Source of the DNA: Hydractinia symbiolongicarpus
Taxonomy: Eukaryota > Cnidaria > Hydrozoa > Anthoathecata > Hydractiniidae
Assembly: GCF_029227915.1 (NCBI RefSeq)
Contig: NC_079887.1
Span: 11,160,001 to 11,224,000, forward strand
DNA length: 64,000 bases
Direction of reading: 5' to 3'
The notes below the pieces were generated by a model. That model saw only the letters and a program-made list of their open reading frames with translations, was not told the DNA's origin and ran no database searches. Below, piece after piece: positions 36,632 through 48,660 of this stretch (positions are counted from its first letter, which is position 1; each line of letters starts with the position of its first letter). Both the position numbers and the translations under genes were made by a program.

Positions 36632-38339
36632 TGAAGGATTTGAATGTCAGTAATGACACTGGAAGAATAAAGTAAGGGAAAGCGATTTTCGTCAATATGG
36701 TTTATCTACATAGCATTCAACCAGAATAGTTGTAAACTTTATTAAAAGTAGTCGAACTTTCTGGGCTTCAGAACATTCTCTCAGATAAAAAAGGGGTCGA
36801 ATATATTTGTTTGTGAAAACTTGAAACTGATGTACAAATATTTGGAAAAAAGGTGAATGTAATCTTTCTATTATTTAGTAACTATTTAACTCCCCTGTTC
36901 CAAATACACATCTCTGGGGAATATTTCGTGTAAGATCCTATCCTAGGTTCTTTTTGCTTGAAAATTTATTCACTTACTTGTGTGCCTACTGCGCTCATTG
37001 ATTTGGGTTAGCTACAAGACCCCTACATGTCGTCAAGCAAACAGCATTTTGCATGAAATCGTACAATAGCTAGACCTCTTCACCCATACTTTTAAACTAT
37101 CATGTCAAACCCGTAATGCACTTGAGGTTTATAAGACACTTTAAGGTCGACACTGTTACATAAAAACTACAAAAAAATCTGAGCTTTTTAAGTCTAGTTG
37201 GCCACTATCTTTCGTAAAATATATTGAGACTAGGTGGTAAATTCGCCATGTTTTAAAGCCTTTGTTACCCTTATGTAGCACACGTGTTAAAAAATGCGAC
37301 TAGCACGATTTAAATGCTAAGAACCTAACCTGCGTGTTTGAAAAATCTCATTTCCCCAGCCAGTCGGCTGGCGACAATTCGCGATTTAATGCTTTTCCCA
37401 AATTGTTTGAAAAAAAGGTGGGGGTTGAGGTCGTGCTAGATAAGGTGACTAGCAGATTTTAAACGAAAGTCTACTAAACATACAAGTGTCCAAAACTGCC
37501 TGTCTCAATACTTAGGCCGTAGCTTATCCTTATATAGCCTTAGGTATGATTACACCGATCAAGTTGAGGAAAGAAGGGGAAACTGCCTTACTATTGTACT
37601 TTTTTACGACTTCCTTAAGATATTTGGCAGACATAACAACTAATACAAGCGAACTAACATAGTAGCCTTATTCTTATGTTTAGACATGTGAATAAATGCT
37701 AACGTCAACGAAATTGGAAAAAAAATGAGATACATTGATTGTTGTTTAATAATGTTAAATCGTTACTTAAAACAATGATTTAAAACAAAGACTTTCAACT
37801 TGATGCCAAGGTTATTTAATGGGGGAACGGGGGGATTGGAACAAGAAAACAATATTTCCATCTAAAAAAGATGATATGTGTATATGCCTACACAACCTCA
37901 AATATCAAAATATGCACCGCGAACATCGAAAATCAGTATCTATTGAAATACGTCGAATAAAGCATGGATGGACGTGTGCAAATACTTTACCCTGCAATAC
38001 CTTATGGTTATATATAGATAGCGTGGTTATTACGGTTTGAGTACTTTGAAACTTGCTTTGAGTATATGAATAGACAGGTGAACATCAAAAATTATGATTT
38101 TTTTAATGTTTATAGACTTATAAACCGTAGTGATTGCTTAGACCTAGCAATTATTAAGTGTCACTGTGCTGTGAATAAACCGGGCTATCATATTGAAGAA
38201 GAACTACAATGTTAGTGATGATAGCAGATAGTTTATTCAGATGGTGTATATAGATGATTCTTTATCATGGTACATCCGTTTGTTCATTCCCAACAGACAA
38301 TGTTTCACCCGATTGTTGCTACATGATGTTACCCCGTCA
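36632..38339. other. Intergenic; nothing recognised
   Basis: No convincing gene. A 73-residue open frame at 37819-38040 has no recognisable features. Confidence 0.45.
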
Positions 38340-40300
38340 TAGATAGTCGGCCGTATCTTTTTTTTATTTTACGAAAAAGATTCTTGTGAAAGTTAAAACA
38401 AAATTGATCGTTCACTGGGATTGAGCGCTTGGTACAGACAAATCGCAAACCAGGTCGCACACCCGTCACAACCTCGGTTTAAATAAAAACACAGGAAACA
38501 GCCCGTCGTTAACACAAGACTGAGTGCAGTGTAAATTATGTCGTTGCAACTAAAAAAACTACTTAGCATTTTTATTTTGCGGGATTAGTTTTCGTAACAG
38601 TAATGAAAGGTGTAGCAATCAGGGGCGGATCTAGGATTTTTTCTGGTTAGGTAAAATTTGATAGATTTTTTGGCAAAGTAATATCAAGGGTTATGGTGTT
38701 GTACGATGTAAAGCCAGCGTTTTGTGTTTTTATTATAAAAGGAGCTAAAATGTTCCCAAAAGTGAGGTTTTTAGTTATTAAAAATATTTCCTAGATTGGA
38801 AACGAAAGTGTCTTTATAGCCCAATAAATAAAAGCAACCTCCGTAGTTTAACACTTGTATCCTCGCTAAAACATGCGGATGGAAAACGCGTTCGTTTAGT
38901 AAATTTGACTCGAAACAGGGTTAGCGTTACCGTAATTCCTTTGATTGATATACCACACTGGTGTCATCTAAGCATCTTTTTTACGTTTTACGCATTTAAT
39001 ACGAGTACAAGTAATCGCTGAGTTACAAGTTGGGGAATTACTTTACTTCAAAATATGCAGTAAGTCTAATCTATATAATACTAGTCGTTAGCCCGTGGAA
39101 AAATCCACGGGGTCGCCCGTCCTTTAAATTTACCCGTCGCAACAAAGTGGACAAAAATATATCGCATTTGGTATTGGTGCGCATTTTTAAAATTTCGTGT
39201 TTCCGTTACGGGACGCGGCTTTCGCGGACACACAGACAAAATACGGGTATTATTAAAGAGCCTAGTCGTTAGCCCGTGGAAAAATCCACAGGTTCGCCCG
39301 TTGCAGCTAAGCTACCATTTTGCGTGACAGATAGACGGAGGGATGGACAGACATGTACGGGCATTATAATATAGATAATCGATGGCCCGTAGATAAAACC
39401 ACGGATCTGCCCATCCTTTTTATACCACTTAAGGGATGAGCAGTTAGTCCATGTAAACATTGTTGCACATCCGTACAGACGTGATTACCGAGAAAGTTTA
39501 AAAATGAATTGTCACATTGGGTTGACCCCTTAGTACAGGTAAACCACGTTGTACATGGTGCATAGGCGTAACAGCCTTTACCAAAAACAACAGTCTGTTG
39601 TTAACACTGGGTTAACCGCTTAGTATAGTTAAACAGAGTTGAAAAGGCGTTTAGGCGTAATACCCCTTTCCAAAAAAAATTCATTGCAACTTCAGTTTTA
39701 ATGAAAACACAGGGAACAGCCTGTCATTACCGGTTCAGCTAAAATAATCTGTCAGTCATTTTATTTGCCCAAAAAGTTTTCCGGAAAAAATAATAAAAGA
39801 AGTAGCTACCTAGCACACTTTTTGTTTAAGAATATTTTTGTAGCCAAATAGCATTTTTATACTCTCAATTTTTTGGCAAAGCTAGGAGCTAGCTACAGTC
39901 TCAACACAAGAATAAATAGTGGGTAGGATAAAAAGCTGTTATACCATACAGAATAGTAATAATGTCTAGCTAGCCTCCAAAATCTAAAACGTGACAATAT
40001 ATTTATCTTAATATTTTAGAACATACAAAAAAACAATATTACGAAAATAAAAAGCTTATAGAAGACAAAAAGGTGAAACAGACTTACAAACAGCACTGAC
40101 CCACTATTACTTTAAAAACAAAAATGGCCATCTTCGGTCCTCATGTTTCTTCGTTGGCATGCCGAGGCCGCATTAGTCAGTAAAACTATCAGTAAACTGT
40201 CCCATTTGTTTTCTGTAGCTCCTGAGCGAAAACGGCAATTGAAGTCACGGGGTAATTATTATTAAAAATGGCGTATTAAAATAATGCATTCATTTTATCA
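38340..40300. repeat. Cluster of nested dispersed repeats
   Basis: Blocks such as GTGAAAGTTAAAACA, CACTGGG..GCGCTTGGTACAG and AAAACACAGGAAACAGCCCGTCGTTA at 38390-38520 recur at 39500-39760 and again at 52145-52330. The 39990-40262 stretch matches the family seen at 690-1025. A hAT-like terminus (CAGGGGCGGATC) is at 38620-38631. The pattern is a decayed older repeat invaded by short elements. Confidence 0.65.
39072..39430 (+). mobile_element. Three head-to-tail copies of the 'TAGTCGTTAGCCCGTGG' short element
   Basis: Three successive starts: 39080 (CTAGTCGTTAGCCCGTGG), 39263 (the same) and 39378 (ATCGATGGCCCGTAG, diverged). Each opens with a GTGGAAAAATCCAC hairpin. The first two end in a GACAGAC-rich stretch then GGGTATTATTAAAGAG or GGGCATTATAATATAGAT. 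Related ends lie at 15062-15119, 27612-27822, 40480-40510, 40855-40890 (reverse), 49325-49485, 50890-50970 and 53370-53402. It is a non-coding short element; the superfamily is unknown. Confidence 0.75.
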
Positions 40301-43300
40301 TTAAATTTATTTTTCTTACTTATGGCAATAAATTAATTAATAAAAGTAATTCAATTACTTAAAGAAATAAATTAATTTTTCAGAATTTATTTTAATCAAT
40401 AATTTGATTTGCGATTAAACAACCCCCTGGTTTTTAGGAATCGCGGAAAGATCAAAGGAATAACGGTAACCCTTTTGAACAGATAGACAGACGGAATACG
40501 ACTATTATTATAGAGAATACACCAGTTCCGTGTCTGTAACAGGCAAAGTGGATGTGTTGCTTTTTCTAAAGAAACAGCCGCGGTCACATGTCACTTTTGC
40601 TAAACTTTTATTTTTATTCTCTCTTTTGCGTGCTTTTTTAAATTGATTAAAAATTTTTGTTTTAAAAAAGTCACAGGTAATTAATTTTTATTATTCCCTT
40701 TAAGCACGTATCTATTGTCTACTGTTATATGAACAGCATATTGGTTTTATTTATTCCCGCTTGAATGGAATTAACAACAAAACGTTTTCACGAAAAAAAC
40801 AATGAATTTTATGGTTAATTTCGCTCACTATTTCGCTGTTTTTATTCTGGCATCTATAGTGGATTTTTCCACGGGACTAAATACTAGTAGCTTATAATAC
40901 AACAAATAATTACATTACAAGACAATTTTGCGTATAAATAGTCAACAGTAGTACAACGTAGAATTATTGTTTGGAAAAATACAGCCTGTGTTAACAACCT
41001 GCAAATGTAAAAAGAAAAACAGCATTATAAAAGTGGTGTAGTCACTGGTGTAGTTTTGCACCAATTTCTATTAAGCATTCATCTTAATGTTAAAAAATTT
41101 CCACAAAAGTTAAGCAGTTTATTAAGCCAGAAAAGAGTTAGAAATCAGAAAAATAACATCATAACATTTAACATGTCTGCATATTATTTACCCTCACATG
41201 CCCCTGTCAACTATGTTTAAAAAGTAGTTTAATACTTTAAAATCTTTAAGAAAGTTTTAGTATCTAGGTCAATTCTGAAGATTCTCATATAAAAATCAAC
41301 ATATATATATACAAATTCTACTGATATACATAAGTTAACATTACATTTTCATTGGCTTGCAGTGTGTAACAGAAAGTTCTTTAACATGCAATTCTTGTTG
41401 CAATCTGTATCATTTTACGTGAAAATCATTTCTATCAGTACAAGTTATTTTGATAACATATTCATCCATTTGATTTATAGATATATAACCATTGTTTACA
41501 GTTTTCCAATATTATAAGGATTCATAATGAATCTCCTGCGTTCTTTAATTGATGGTGATTTTAATTGTTAGAAGAATATTCACCATGGCTGACATCAATG
41601 TATCTCATTCTAAAACAGAATTATATATGTTATACTGCTCAACAACAAAAAAGAAGGAATGTTATACAACAAGCTTGGATAGATTGATCCTTTTATTTTT
41701 AGAAATTTATCACAATTAAAAACAGCATGCGAAAGTTAAGGATCTCCTCGTGTTCTTAAATTTTTAAAATGAGCAGTGGGATGTAGTATATAAAATCTAC
41801 TGTTTAAAAGTTCCAACTAAGTCAAAGTTCTTAGGAACACTCACACTCGAAACGCAAATTTCACGCTGGACGAGGTGGAATCCTTTCCCTTTAAGTATAT
41901 CTCATACTGTAAACATCGATTTCTTAGAGAACAGAAAGCATTTTAAACTTGTCGTCTACCTGCTTAACAGGAGCACATATCCGAGTGCGTATGATTTCAG
42001 AGACTGACAACATTCGAATATTACCTATCTGTAAATCCCCAGAGAAAGAGGATCTACAGACCTATTTACATTTAGTTTACACTTTTGCGCTCATAAAAGG
42101 CTTTCCCTTAGTTATCTTACAAGAATTATTCCTTTTCCACACAGACACAAAGATACACAGTTGCATAAACGGCTACACGAAGCCTGTGACTTTAAGACAA
42201 TCAACAAGAAAACTAACAAAATTCCAACTAAAACACATGCAACTTAGCCATACTCTAACCAAACTTAACATACACCTCTAAATATTTTTTGACCGCCAAG
42301 ACAGTGTTTACATAAATTGCCTCAGTTATCTCGTTTAGCATTGGGCTTAAATAAAAAAACAATCCATTTGATCGAGGTCAACTTAAAACCTTTTTTATAT
42401 AGGAAAGAGCTTTAAATCACACGTTTTGTAAGAACATCTGGTGAATTAACACTTTTAAGAATAGCTCCTGAAACAAAAGTGTCTTATATCCAGCAGGAAA
42501 AAAGAACTAAAATATATGAAGTATTACTTACTTTAAAGCAATGAATTTATTGTCTCTTCCAGAGGCAGGATGAACGTTAGGTTTGCGAGACAACAACATA
42601 GCACACGTTACAAAAATACTTCCCTCCAGCATTTCCAATCCTTTAATATCTGAAAGGTTTTCCAAACTTAAAACTTTTTCATTTAACTTAGTTAGCATAC
42701 AATTGCTTTGATTTATTCTAGCCACTTTAAGTGCTTCCAGCAGTTAGACCTGACTCAGCCAAACCATGTTGAAAAAAAATCACCCGCTTGTCGTCCATGT
42801 AACCATACCCGTGGTAGTTTTAGGCGTATAAATTTAAAAAAACCCGGACGTTTTTTTCTTCCCATTTCAGAATTTTACTCATTGAAACTTTAAAACCCGC
42901 GGACGTTTTAGGCGAATCGAAATTTTTGCCTAAGATCGCCCCGGGTTTGCTTTTAAGTAAAATATCAATGATGAAAAAATCGATTAAACACCGCATCGTC
43001 ATGAAGTCGAAATCGGCGGATACCAAAACCAATTACAAAAATAATTCTTTTTTTTATAGATTAATTCTATCTAAATTTATAGAATTTTTTTTCTAGGCCA
43101 CAAAATTAGGCTTACCCATTGCCTAGGCTGCCTAACCCTTGATCCGCCCCTGGCTATCTAACTGCATTTAGCATAAGAATTATTGATTAAGAAATTGTAG
43201 CCAGAGCTAGCTCGCTACAACCTTAACTTAAAAGTAAATAATAATATTAACATATCAAACAGAGGCAGGATTCCACCTCGAAATTACGTTTGTTGCTAAA

Positions 43301-43493
43301 GTCCTATACGCGGTTCGTTTAAGATTTATGCGTGGCGACATACTCATCTTAACATACAAAAACATACAGAAAATAAATGTTCCTATAGATACAAAGTATT
43401 TAGAAAAGAAAAAAGTCAAAAGGAGGCCTAGAAACCCCACGCTATCTTTACTTCTAAGCCAAAATGGCCTTTGTAGCAAGTTTCCTTTTAACT
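40301..43493. other. Gene-poor region with repeat fragments
   Basis: Element ends at 40480-40510 and 40855-40890, a GGACGTTTTAGGCG-containing repeat at 42800-42940 with two similar blocks, a hAT-like terminus GATCCGCCCCTG at 43141-43152 and a further 39990-family fragment at 43330-43480. The open frame at 41949-42281 shows no known motif. Confidence 0.45.
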
Positions 43494-43778
43494 GATAGCC
43501 TTGTGGTAGAGCGTTCGCTACCAGTGCGGGAGGTCTTTGGTTCAAACCCCGGCCAAGTCAGGCCAGAGACTATAAAAGTGTGAATCTATACTTTCTGCTT
43601 AGCGTTCAGCATGAAGATAGTATTGATATGTTAGGCGGTTGTCTAGTTGGGTGAATGCTGTGTTGCGCGACTTTCGTAGCTCAAATGGGAGCTTTAAATA
43701 CCCTAGGACCCCCTTCACAGGACCCTCGTTGATAGCAGCACCAATAGGAACTGAAGAGGTTATCCTGGGTAAATAATG
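43494..43778 (+). mobile_element. tRNA-derived SINE, best copy
   Basis: tRNA-like head with box A region TGGTAGAGCG (43504-43513) and an excellent B box GGTTCAAACCC (43539-43549), spaced as in a tRNA gene. The body holds GCCAGAGACTATAAAAGTGTG, CTTTCTGCTTAGCGTTCAGC, TTCGTAGCTCAAATGGGAGC and the tail GAACTGAAGAGGTTATCCTG. The same order occurs on the minus strand at 12661-12880. The head does not fold into a full tRNA with paired acceptor ends by eye, so it is a SINE and not a tRNA gene. Confidence 0.78.
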
Positions 43779-43916
43779 TCAAAAATAATAATTCAACGAG
43801 TTCCGCCGTGATTCCGAAAAGAAATTCCGCAAAGATTGGGTAGTGCAAAGATTTTTTGAAATAAAGCTGGCGCAACACTTTTAAACACACAGAATACAGC
43901 TATTATGAAAGCGAAT

Positions 43917-44015
43917 CAATATTTTCATAAACACAATCTGGATTCAGAAAAAGACATTCATGTGACCACATAAATGTCTCTTTGTGAATCCAGAATGTGT
44001 TTCGAGAGAACATTG
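43917..44015. repeat. Near-perfect long palindrome
   Basis: Arms 43929-43964 and 43967-44002 are reverse complements with about four mismatches (AAACACAATCTGGATTCA against AAACACATTCTGGATTCA), leaving a loop of about 2 bases. Weaker pairing extends ~12 bases outward. It could form a cruciform or a hairpin transcript. It may be a small foldback element. Confidence 0.8.
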
Positions 44016-45271
44016 TAAGATCTATGAATAATGGAGATGTTATAGTTTAAACATGTATAGCTCTCCCTGCATGTGCAAGAGTTGTGTTTTTTTAATGCAA
44101 TAACTTCGTGATTTCACAATTTTTTTGTGAGTATACATGTTATGGGGAGTATGAAGAATTGAAAAAAATACGAAAAAAATTATGCATTTTCCCCGTGCTT
44201 CCCGAATATACCACACTCCCGTAACATATTTAACAATTTTCTGATAACCGGCTAAACCGAAACACACATAACCACGCAACACCCATACCAAATATCTTTG
44301 TGGTTCTCTATGTTCTCTGGCCCCCAAAATTTTTTCCTTTCAGATAAAAATAGTCTCCGTGAATAATAGACGATGGATATGATGATAATCTGTCTTCACA
44401 TCTATTGCAATGTGAATATTACGAAATATTAAAAGGCTTTATCAAATGCAAGTTATTCTCAATTTAATCTAAGATATAAACTGTCCCGTGCTCTTGGAAC
44501 AGATCACATGCTTGTTTTTAATGTGACTCGTTTGCAGCCTTAACCACGCTCATTTTTTTTTGCAATCCCGAAATACAATATATATAATATATAAGCTGTT
44601 CTAATTGGAATAGTACCATGTAATGAATAATGTAGGAGCCTTTTTGCTTAAGGGATCAGCCTGTCTTGTTTAATAAAGTATGCATGTCTGGCTATTTTTA
44701 ATCCCTTTTTTAACAAACTAAAGTCGTCTGTGACTGGCCTTAGAAAGGATCCTCCCTAAGTAGATTTTTATAATGTACATTAAAATGAGATTGTGCAGTT
44801 ACCAGAATTTTTAGCAGACATTTTTGTTTAATATTTAAGGTATAATGAAAAGCGCATCGGCTTGGGAATGTTTAATTTCGACCATGCTATTAGGATTAAA
44901 ACCTTTCTAATTACAACTTTCCATGCTCATCTAAAATAAGAACGCATTTGAAAATAAGACTGTTTTGCTTATAAACAAAGTATTGCCGGTAATTAACGTA
45001 TTTTACTAAAATCGAGCTAAAGAGGTGAAAAAAGGATGCTCACTATTCTCACCAGGCTTTATAGAGGGCTTGAAATAACGTAGCAAATCTAAATTCTTGC
45101 TGATATCTGCTGCCACAAACAATAACCTAAGGAGAACACAATATACTCAAACAAAAGGTGTACGTCATTGTCGGGTACATTCCAATATAATATTGTGGAG
45201 AAATGTCCGTTAAAACATAACATGAGTCAAAATAATTTAAATAAAGAAAACGCTAATAAATAACATACTAA
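44016..45271. other. Intergenic; nothing recognised
   Basis: AT-rich. It lies downstream of the minus-strand receptor gene at 45272 and may include its 3' UTR. No gene was recognised. Confidence 0.45.
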
Positions 45272-46318
45272 TTAAAAAGTATGTTTTAGAATACCAACAG
45301 TCCTATCTCTAAGTGCTTTCGATCGATAACAATAAATTAAAGGATTGATGAGTGACTTGAAACACATGATACAATAGGACCACATGTATCCTAATTGAAC
45401 GTGTGGATTGTATCTCATATGCAAAACTTTTTGTGCAAACACTATCATAAAGTAAGGAATGAAGCATACACATAACGATATTAAGACAAGTATTGTAAGG
45501 TAGGACAGATTGACTTGCTTTCTCAGTTTTGCTCTTGGCTTTTCATTGGTTGAGATATTCTCTATAGTTGACATTCTTCCCATCACTGACGATTCTAATT
45601 GGTGTGTTGACACTACGGCTATACTTTTCCTTTGTGGTGATAAATGGTTCGTTCGACATTTTTCTGCTGAAATTTTTCTCCGCACTCTTGTAACATGAAA
45701 GTACACTTTGATATGAATGTATATGCAAACAAAAATCAGTGGAAAGGAAGCCCATGCAACTGCTTCGACTAACAAGCGATTCACAGTTAAAAAACTCAGT
45801 CCACATATAGCAAAAACAAATATAGTAAGTGCAACCACGGTTCGTATATAAACCTGCAAGTTCCCGTTGATATGTTGCGAATAAAAGTAGGGCTTAAAAA
45901 TAGCAAGATAGCGATCAAATGCCATAAAACAGACGAGTAAGTATGCCAGAAATATCGCTGAATGAGACCAAAATACAGCAAATATATATAAGCCACAATT
46001 ATGTTTTTTTAGCAAGCCCATCCAATACACACCCATATATGCAGGAGTTCCAAAGAGAGCTGAAGCTATGTCACAGAGGGATGTTGCTGTTAATAACACA
46101 TTTGATGAACTACGTAATGATTTGGTTGTACATAGTATATAAGCTGCAAGCACGTTCAATATCACAGTCGGTATGATTTGAGCTCCAAGCAATCCAATGG
46201 CTACGTATAAACTTGAAATATAATGACCATAAACAGGCACGTAGTGATAAGTTTTGGAGCAGTTTATTAGATGTGTGTATTTCTCGCTTGTTTGATTGTA
46301 AAAAATCATTTGTAACAC
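45272..46318 (-). CDS. Class A (rhodopsin-like) orphan GPCR, unrelated to the array
   Basis: Single-exon 348-residue receptor. N-terminal sequons (NQT, NCS), TM1 Asn55 (ILNVLAAYIL), TM2 Asp83 (SLCDIASALF), Cys108 before TM3, DRY at 135-137 (AFDRYLAIFKPYF), a moderate third loop of about 60 residues, TM6 with CFIPYF and no Trp of the CWxP switch, and canonical TM7 NPLIYCYRS followed by a basic helix-8 start. Cys108 is 28 residues before the DRY Arg rather than the usual 25, so its disulfide geometry may differ. TM5 lacks a clear conserved Pro. Position 3.32 is Ser, so amines are unlikely. Best described as an orphan; peptide or small-molecule ligands are possible. Confidence 0.92.
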   Translation of the reverse strand: MLQMIFYNQTSEKYTHLINCSKTYHYVPVYGHYISSLYVAIGLLGAQIIPTVILNVLAAYILCTTKSLRSSSNVLLTATSLCDIASALFGTPAYMGVYWMGLLKKHNCGLYIFAVFWSHSAIFLAYLLVCFMAFDRYLAIFKPYFYSQHINGNLQVYIRTVVALTIFVFAICGLSFLTVNRLLVEAVAWASFPLIFVCIYIHIKVYFHVTRVRRKISAEKCRTNHLSPQRKSIAVVSTHQLESSVMGRMSTIENISTNEKPRAKLRKQVNLSYLTILVLISLCVCFIPYFMIVFAQKVLHMRYNPHVQLGYMWSYCIMCFKSLINPLIYCYRSKALRDRTVGILKHTF

Positions 46319-46938
46319 AACTAATAAAATTTGACTTCATTAATTTACCTTGATGTCTATCTCAGTCGCACAAAAAAAATCTTCAGAATCTTTCTTGAAT
46401 TGGTTAATATCTTTTCTCTTGTTTAGAAATTTTAAACTAGAAACAGGAAGTACAGTATATTATCAAACTCTATTAAAATTTACAGCATAAAAAATCTTCT
46501 GTATTCAATTATTCTAACGTTGAAAATACCTATTTAAATGCTTGGTTTTTTCTTAAACGTATTTAATTTTTTTTTAACTTTCTTCTTCCACACCTTGTTC
46601 CTGTTGTTTTTTTTCTTCTGATTTCATAAAAAAACATAGATGTATTGCGAAAAATTATTTTATTTTCTAATTACAAAACAAAAGATCTAAACTAATCTTT
46701 GCAAAAATATTATGTTACTACGCATATAACGAAATCAAGTTTTATTTGTAAAGATTAAACTGTGTTTTTTTAGCGCAGGTCAATTTTCTTTCTTTTTTTC
46801 TTTTTCACTTTCTAATGTTACTTTAAAATGTATAGTTAACAAAATTTGAGCTGATATGTTGCACTGTGTTAAAGAAAGAAACTGAACCTTTTTCGTGGTT
46901 TCATAAGAGTTTCTTCGTTCGTTATTAATTAAATCGTA
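46319..46938. other. Upstream region of the minus-strand GPCR
   Basis: AT-rich sequence between the receptor start codon and a microsatellite. It may hold the promoter and 5' UTR, but no specific site was recognised. Confidence 0.4.
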
Positions 46939-46939
46939 A

Positions 46940-46982
<43 letters not shown>

Positions 46983-47130
46983 GAAGAAGAAGAAGAAGAA
47001 GAAGAAGAAGAAGAAGAAGAAGAAGAAGAAGAAGAAGAAGAAGAAGAAAAAGAAAAAGAAGAAGAAGAAGAAGAAGAAGAAGAAGAAGAAGAAAAAGAAA
47101 AAGAAGAAGAAGAAGAAGAAGAAGAAGAAA
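46939..47130. repeat. Compound (ATT)n-(GAA)n microsatellite
   Basis: About 14 ATT units run directly into ~50 GAA units with a few AAA interruptions. On the minus strand it encodes spurious Ser/Asn runs. Long GAA/TTC tracts can form triplexes. It lies ~620 bp upstream of the GPCR start at 46318. Confidence 0.95.
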
Positions 47131-47466
47131 AACATAACATACTTTGTTAAAAAATTTTTACCATTTTTTCTATCATGTTTTAAAAAAATTAAGATACATT
47201 TCGTTAAGTTTGTTTTCTTAACAATGTAGCAATCGCTTAAAAGAGAATATTAGAAAACCTATCATTTACTTTAAAATTAATTATTCATGTCTCATATCAA
47301 ATGCGAATTATTTTTATTATGAATGATGTTAATTTGTACAAAATATCAGTTACACTAACATTGTCACAAAAAATCTGTTTCTTTTGTATAACGACACTTC
47401 ATGGCGACGGTGAATTACTAACCATGTAAAAAGACGTGATTCTAAAACAATCGAAAACAATAATGA

Positions 47467-47600
47467 AAAACAACAACAACAACAACAACAACAACCAACA
47501 ACAACCAGCAACGACAACAACAACAAAAACCAGCAACGACAACAACAACAACAACTAGCAGCGACAAAAATAACGACAGCAGTAACAATAACAACGATGA
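47467..47600. repeat. (CAA)n-rich simple repeat
   Basis: Imperfect AAC/CAA array with ACCAGCAACGAC variants, trailing into GATGACGATAACG. Confidence 0.9.
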
Positions 47601-48053
47601 CGATAACGAAAATTCAATCTGTTAAAATTCAAACAAGCCGTCTAACGTGCTTCATCTGGTTGTGATTACTCTAGTGGCTTATTTTATACAATAAGAAAAG
47701 ACACCAGAACTTAACTCTCTGTACCCTGTTTAAACAAAACATAATGAGATTGTTATCAAATTTTAAACCATGTTACTATGGTGATGATATTATTATGTTA
47801 AAACTTGTTCAAAAATTATTCTTCTTATAATGCTTGAATTAAAGTTCAATAACTCTGTATATAACTTTCTTCTTTAAAATACCAACATACTTAATTATAT
47901 TAGTGAATTCTATTGCAACGATTATTAGCAGTTAAAAACTGTCAACATAGTTTATGTATACAAGAAACACACATATATGCATTAAAGTTGGTATTTGTAG
48001 TAAAAAGTAAAATTACGTGAAGTAGTAATTTGATATTGCCAGCAGTTTTAATT

Positions 48054-48660
48054 TTAGTAGTATTTGTGGAGCATGTTAATAAGAAGGCCAGCCCAAGCTT
48101 GAATTGGTCACTCCTTTTCAACCTTCTTCCAGCCTTTCGTCTTTAGATATATACTCTAATGTTTCTAAGTCCAATAAAAAACATGTCAAATGCTAATCGC
48201 AGTTAAGAGTTTCTACCACTAATTTATAAGTATACAATCTATTTCTTCTTTATTGAATAAAAATGAGACATTTATTTTTAAAGTTGTATTTAAAGGATTG
48301 AGCTATCTAGCGAGATTCAAATATGTACCAAACCCTGCGTTTAAATCTTACATGCATACCGAGTTTTGTGCGTTTTCTTAAAGTGCGGCAGATGACACTA
48401 AAATTTAATAACTTTCCGTTTTTAGCAAGGAAATATTTTATCATTAGTATTTGCGGAGAATGTTAATAATAAGGCCAGCCCAAACTTGAATTGGTCACTC
48501 CCTTTCAATTTCCTTCCAGCCTTTCATCTTTAAACATATTCTAAGTTTATAAGTCCAATAAAAAACATGTCAAATGAAAATGGCAGTTAAGGGTTTCTAT
48601 CACTAAGGTTTAAGTCAACAATCTGTTTCTTCTTTCTTGAAGAAGTACGAATTATTTGAA
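48054..48660. repeat. Direct duplication of a ~200 bp block
   Basis: 48054-48260 and 48448-48650 share AAGGCCAGCCCAA.CTTGAA, TTGGTCACTCC and AAGTCCAATAAAAAACATGT in the same order with moderate divergence. The intervening 48275-48430 (GTTGTATTTAAAG.ATTGA, ATGTACCA, TCTTACATGCATACC) recurs at 50040-50190. So a two-part repeat unit is present about 2.5 times. Confidence 0.75.

Noticed and set aside
38620-43152. A single 4.5 kb hAT element between CAGGGGCGGATC and GATCCGCCCCTG
   Set aside because: The 8 bases flanking the two ends differ (GTAGCAAT and GCTATCTA) and no transposase lies between; they are more likely ends of separate decayed copies.
43494-43570. A functional tRNA gene
   Set aside because: The A- and B-box-like motifs are good, but the acceptor stem does not pair and the sequence continues as a SINE body.
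46925-47140. Minus-strand Ser/Asn-rich open frame
   Set aside because: Translation of the (ATT)n-(GAA)n microsatellite.
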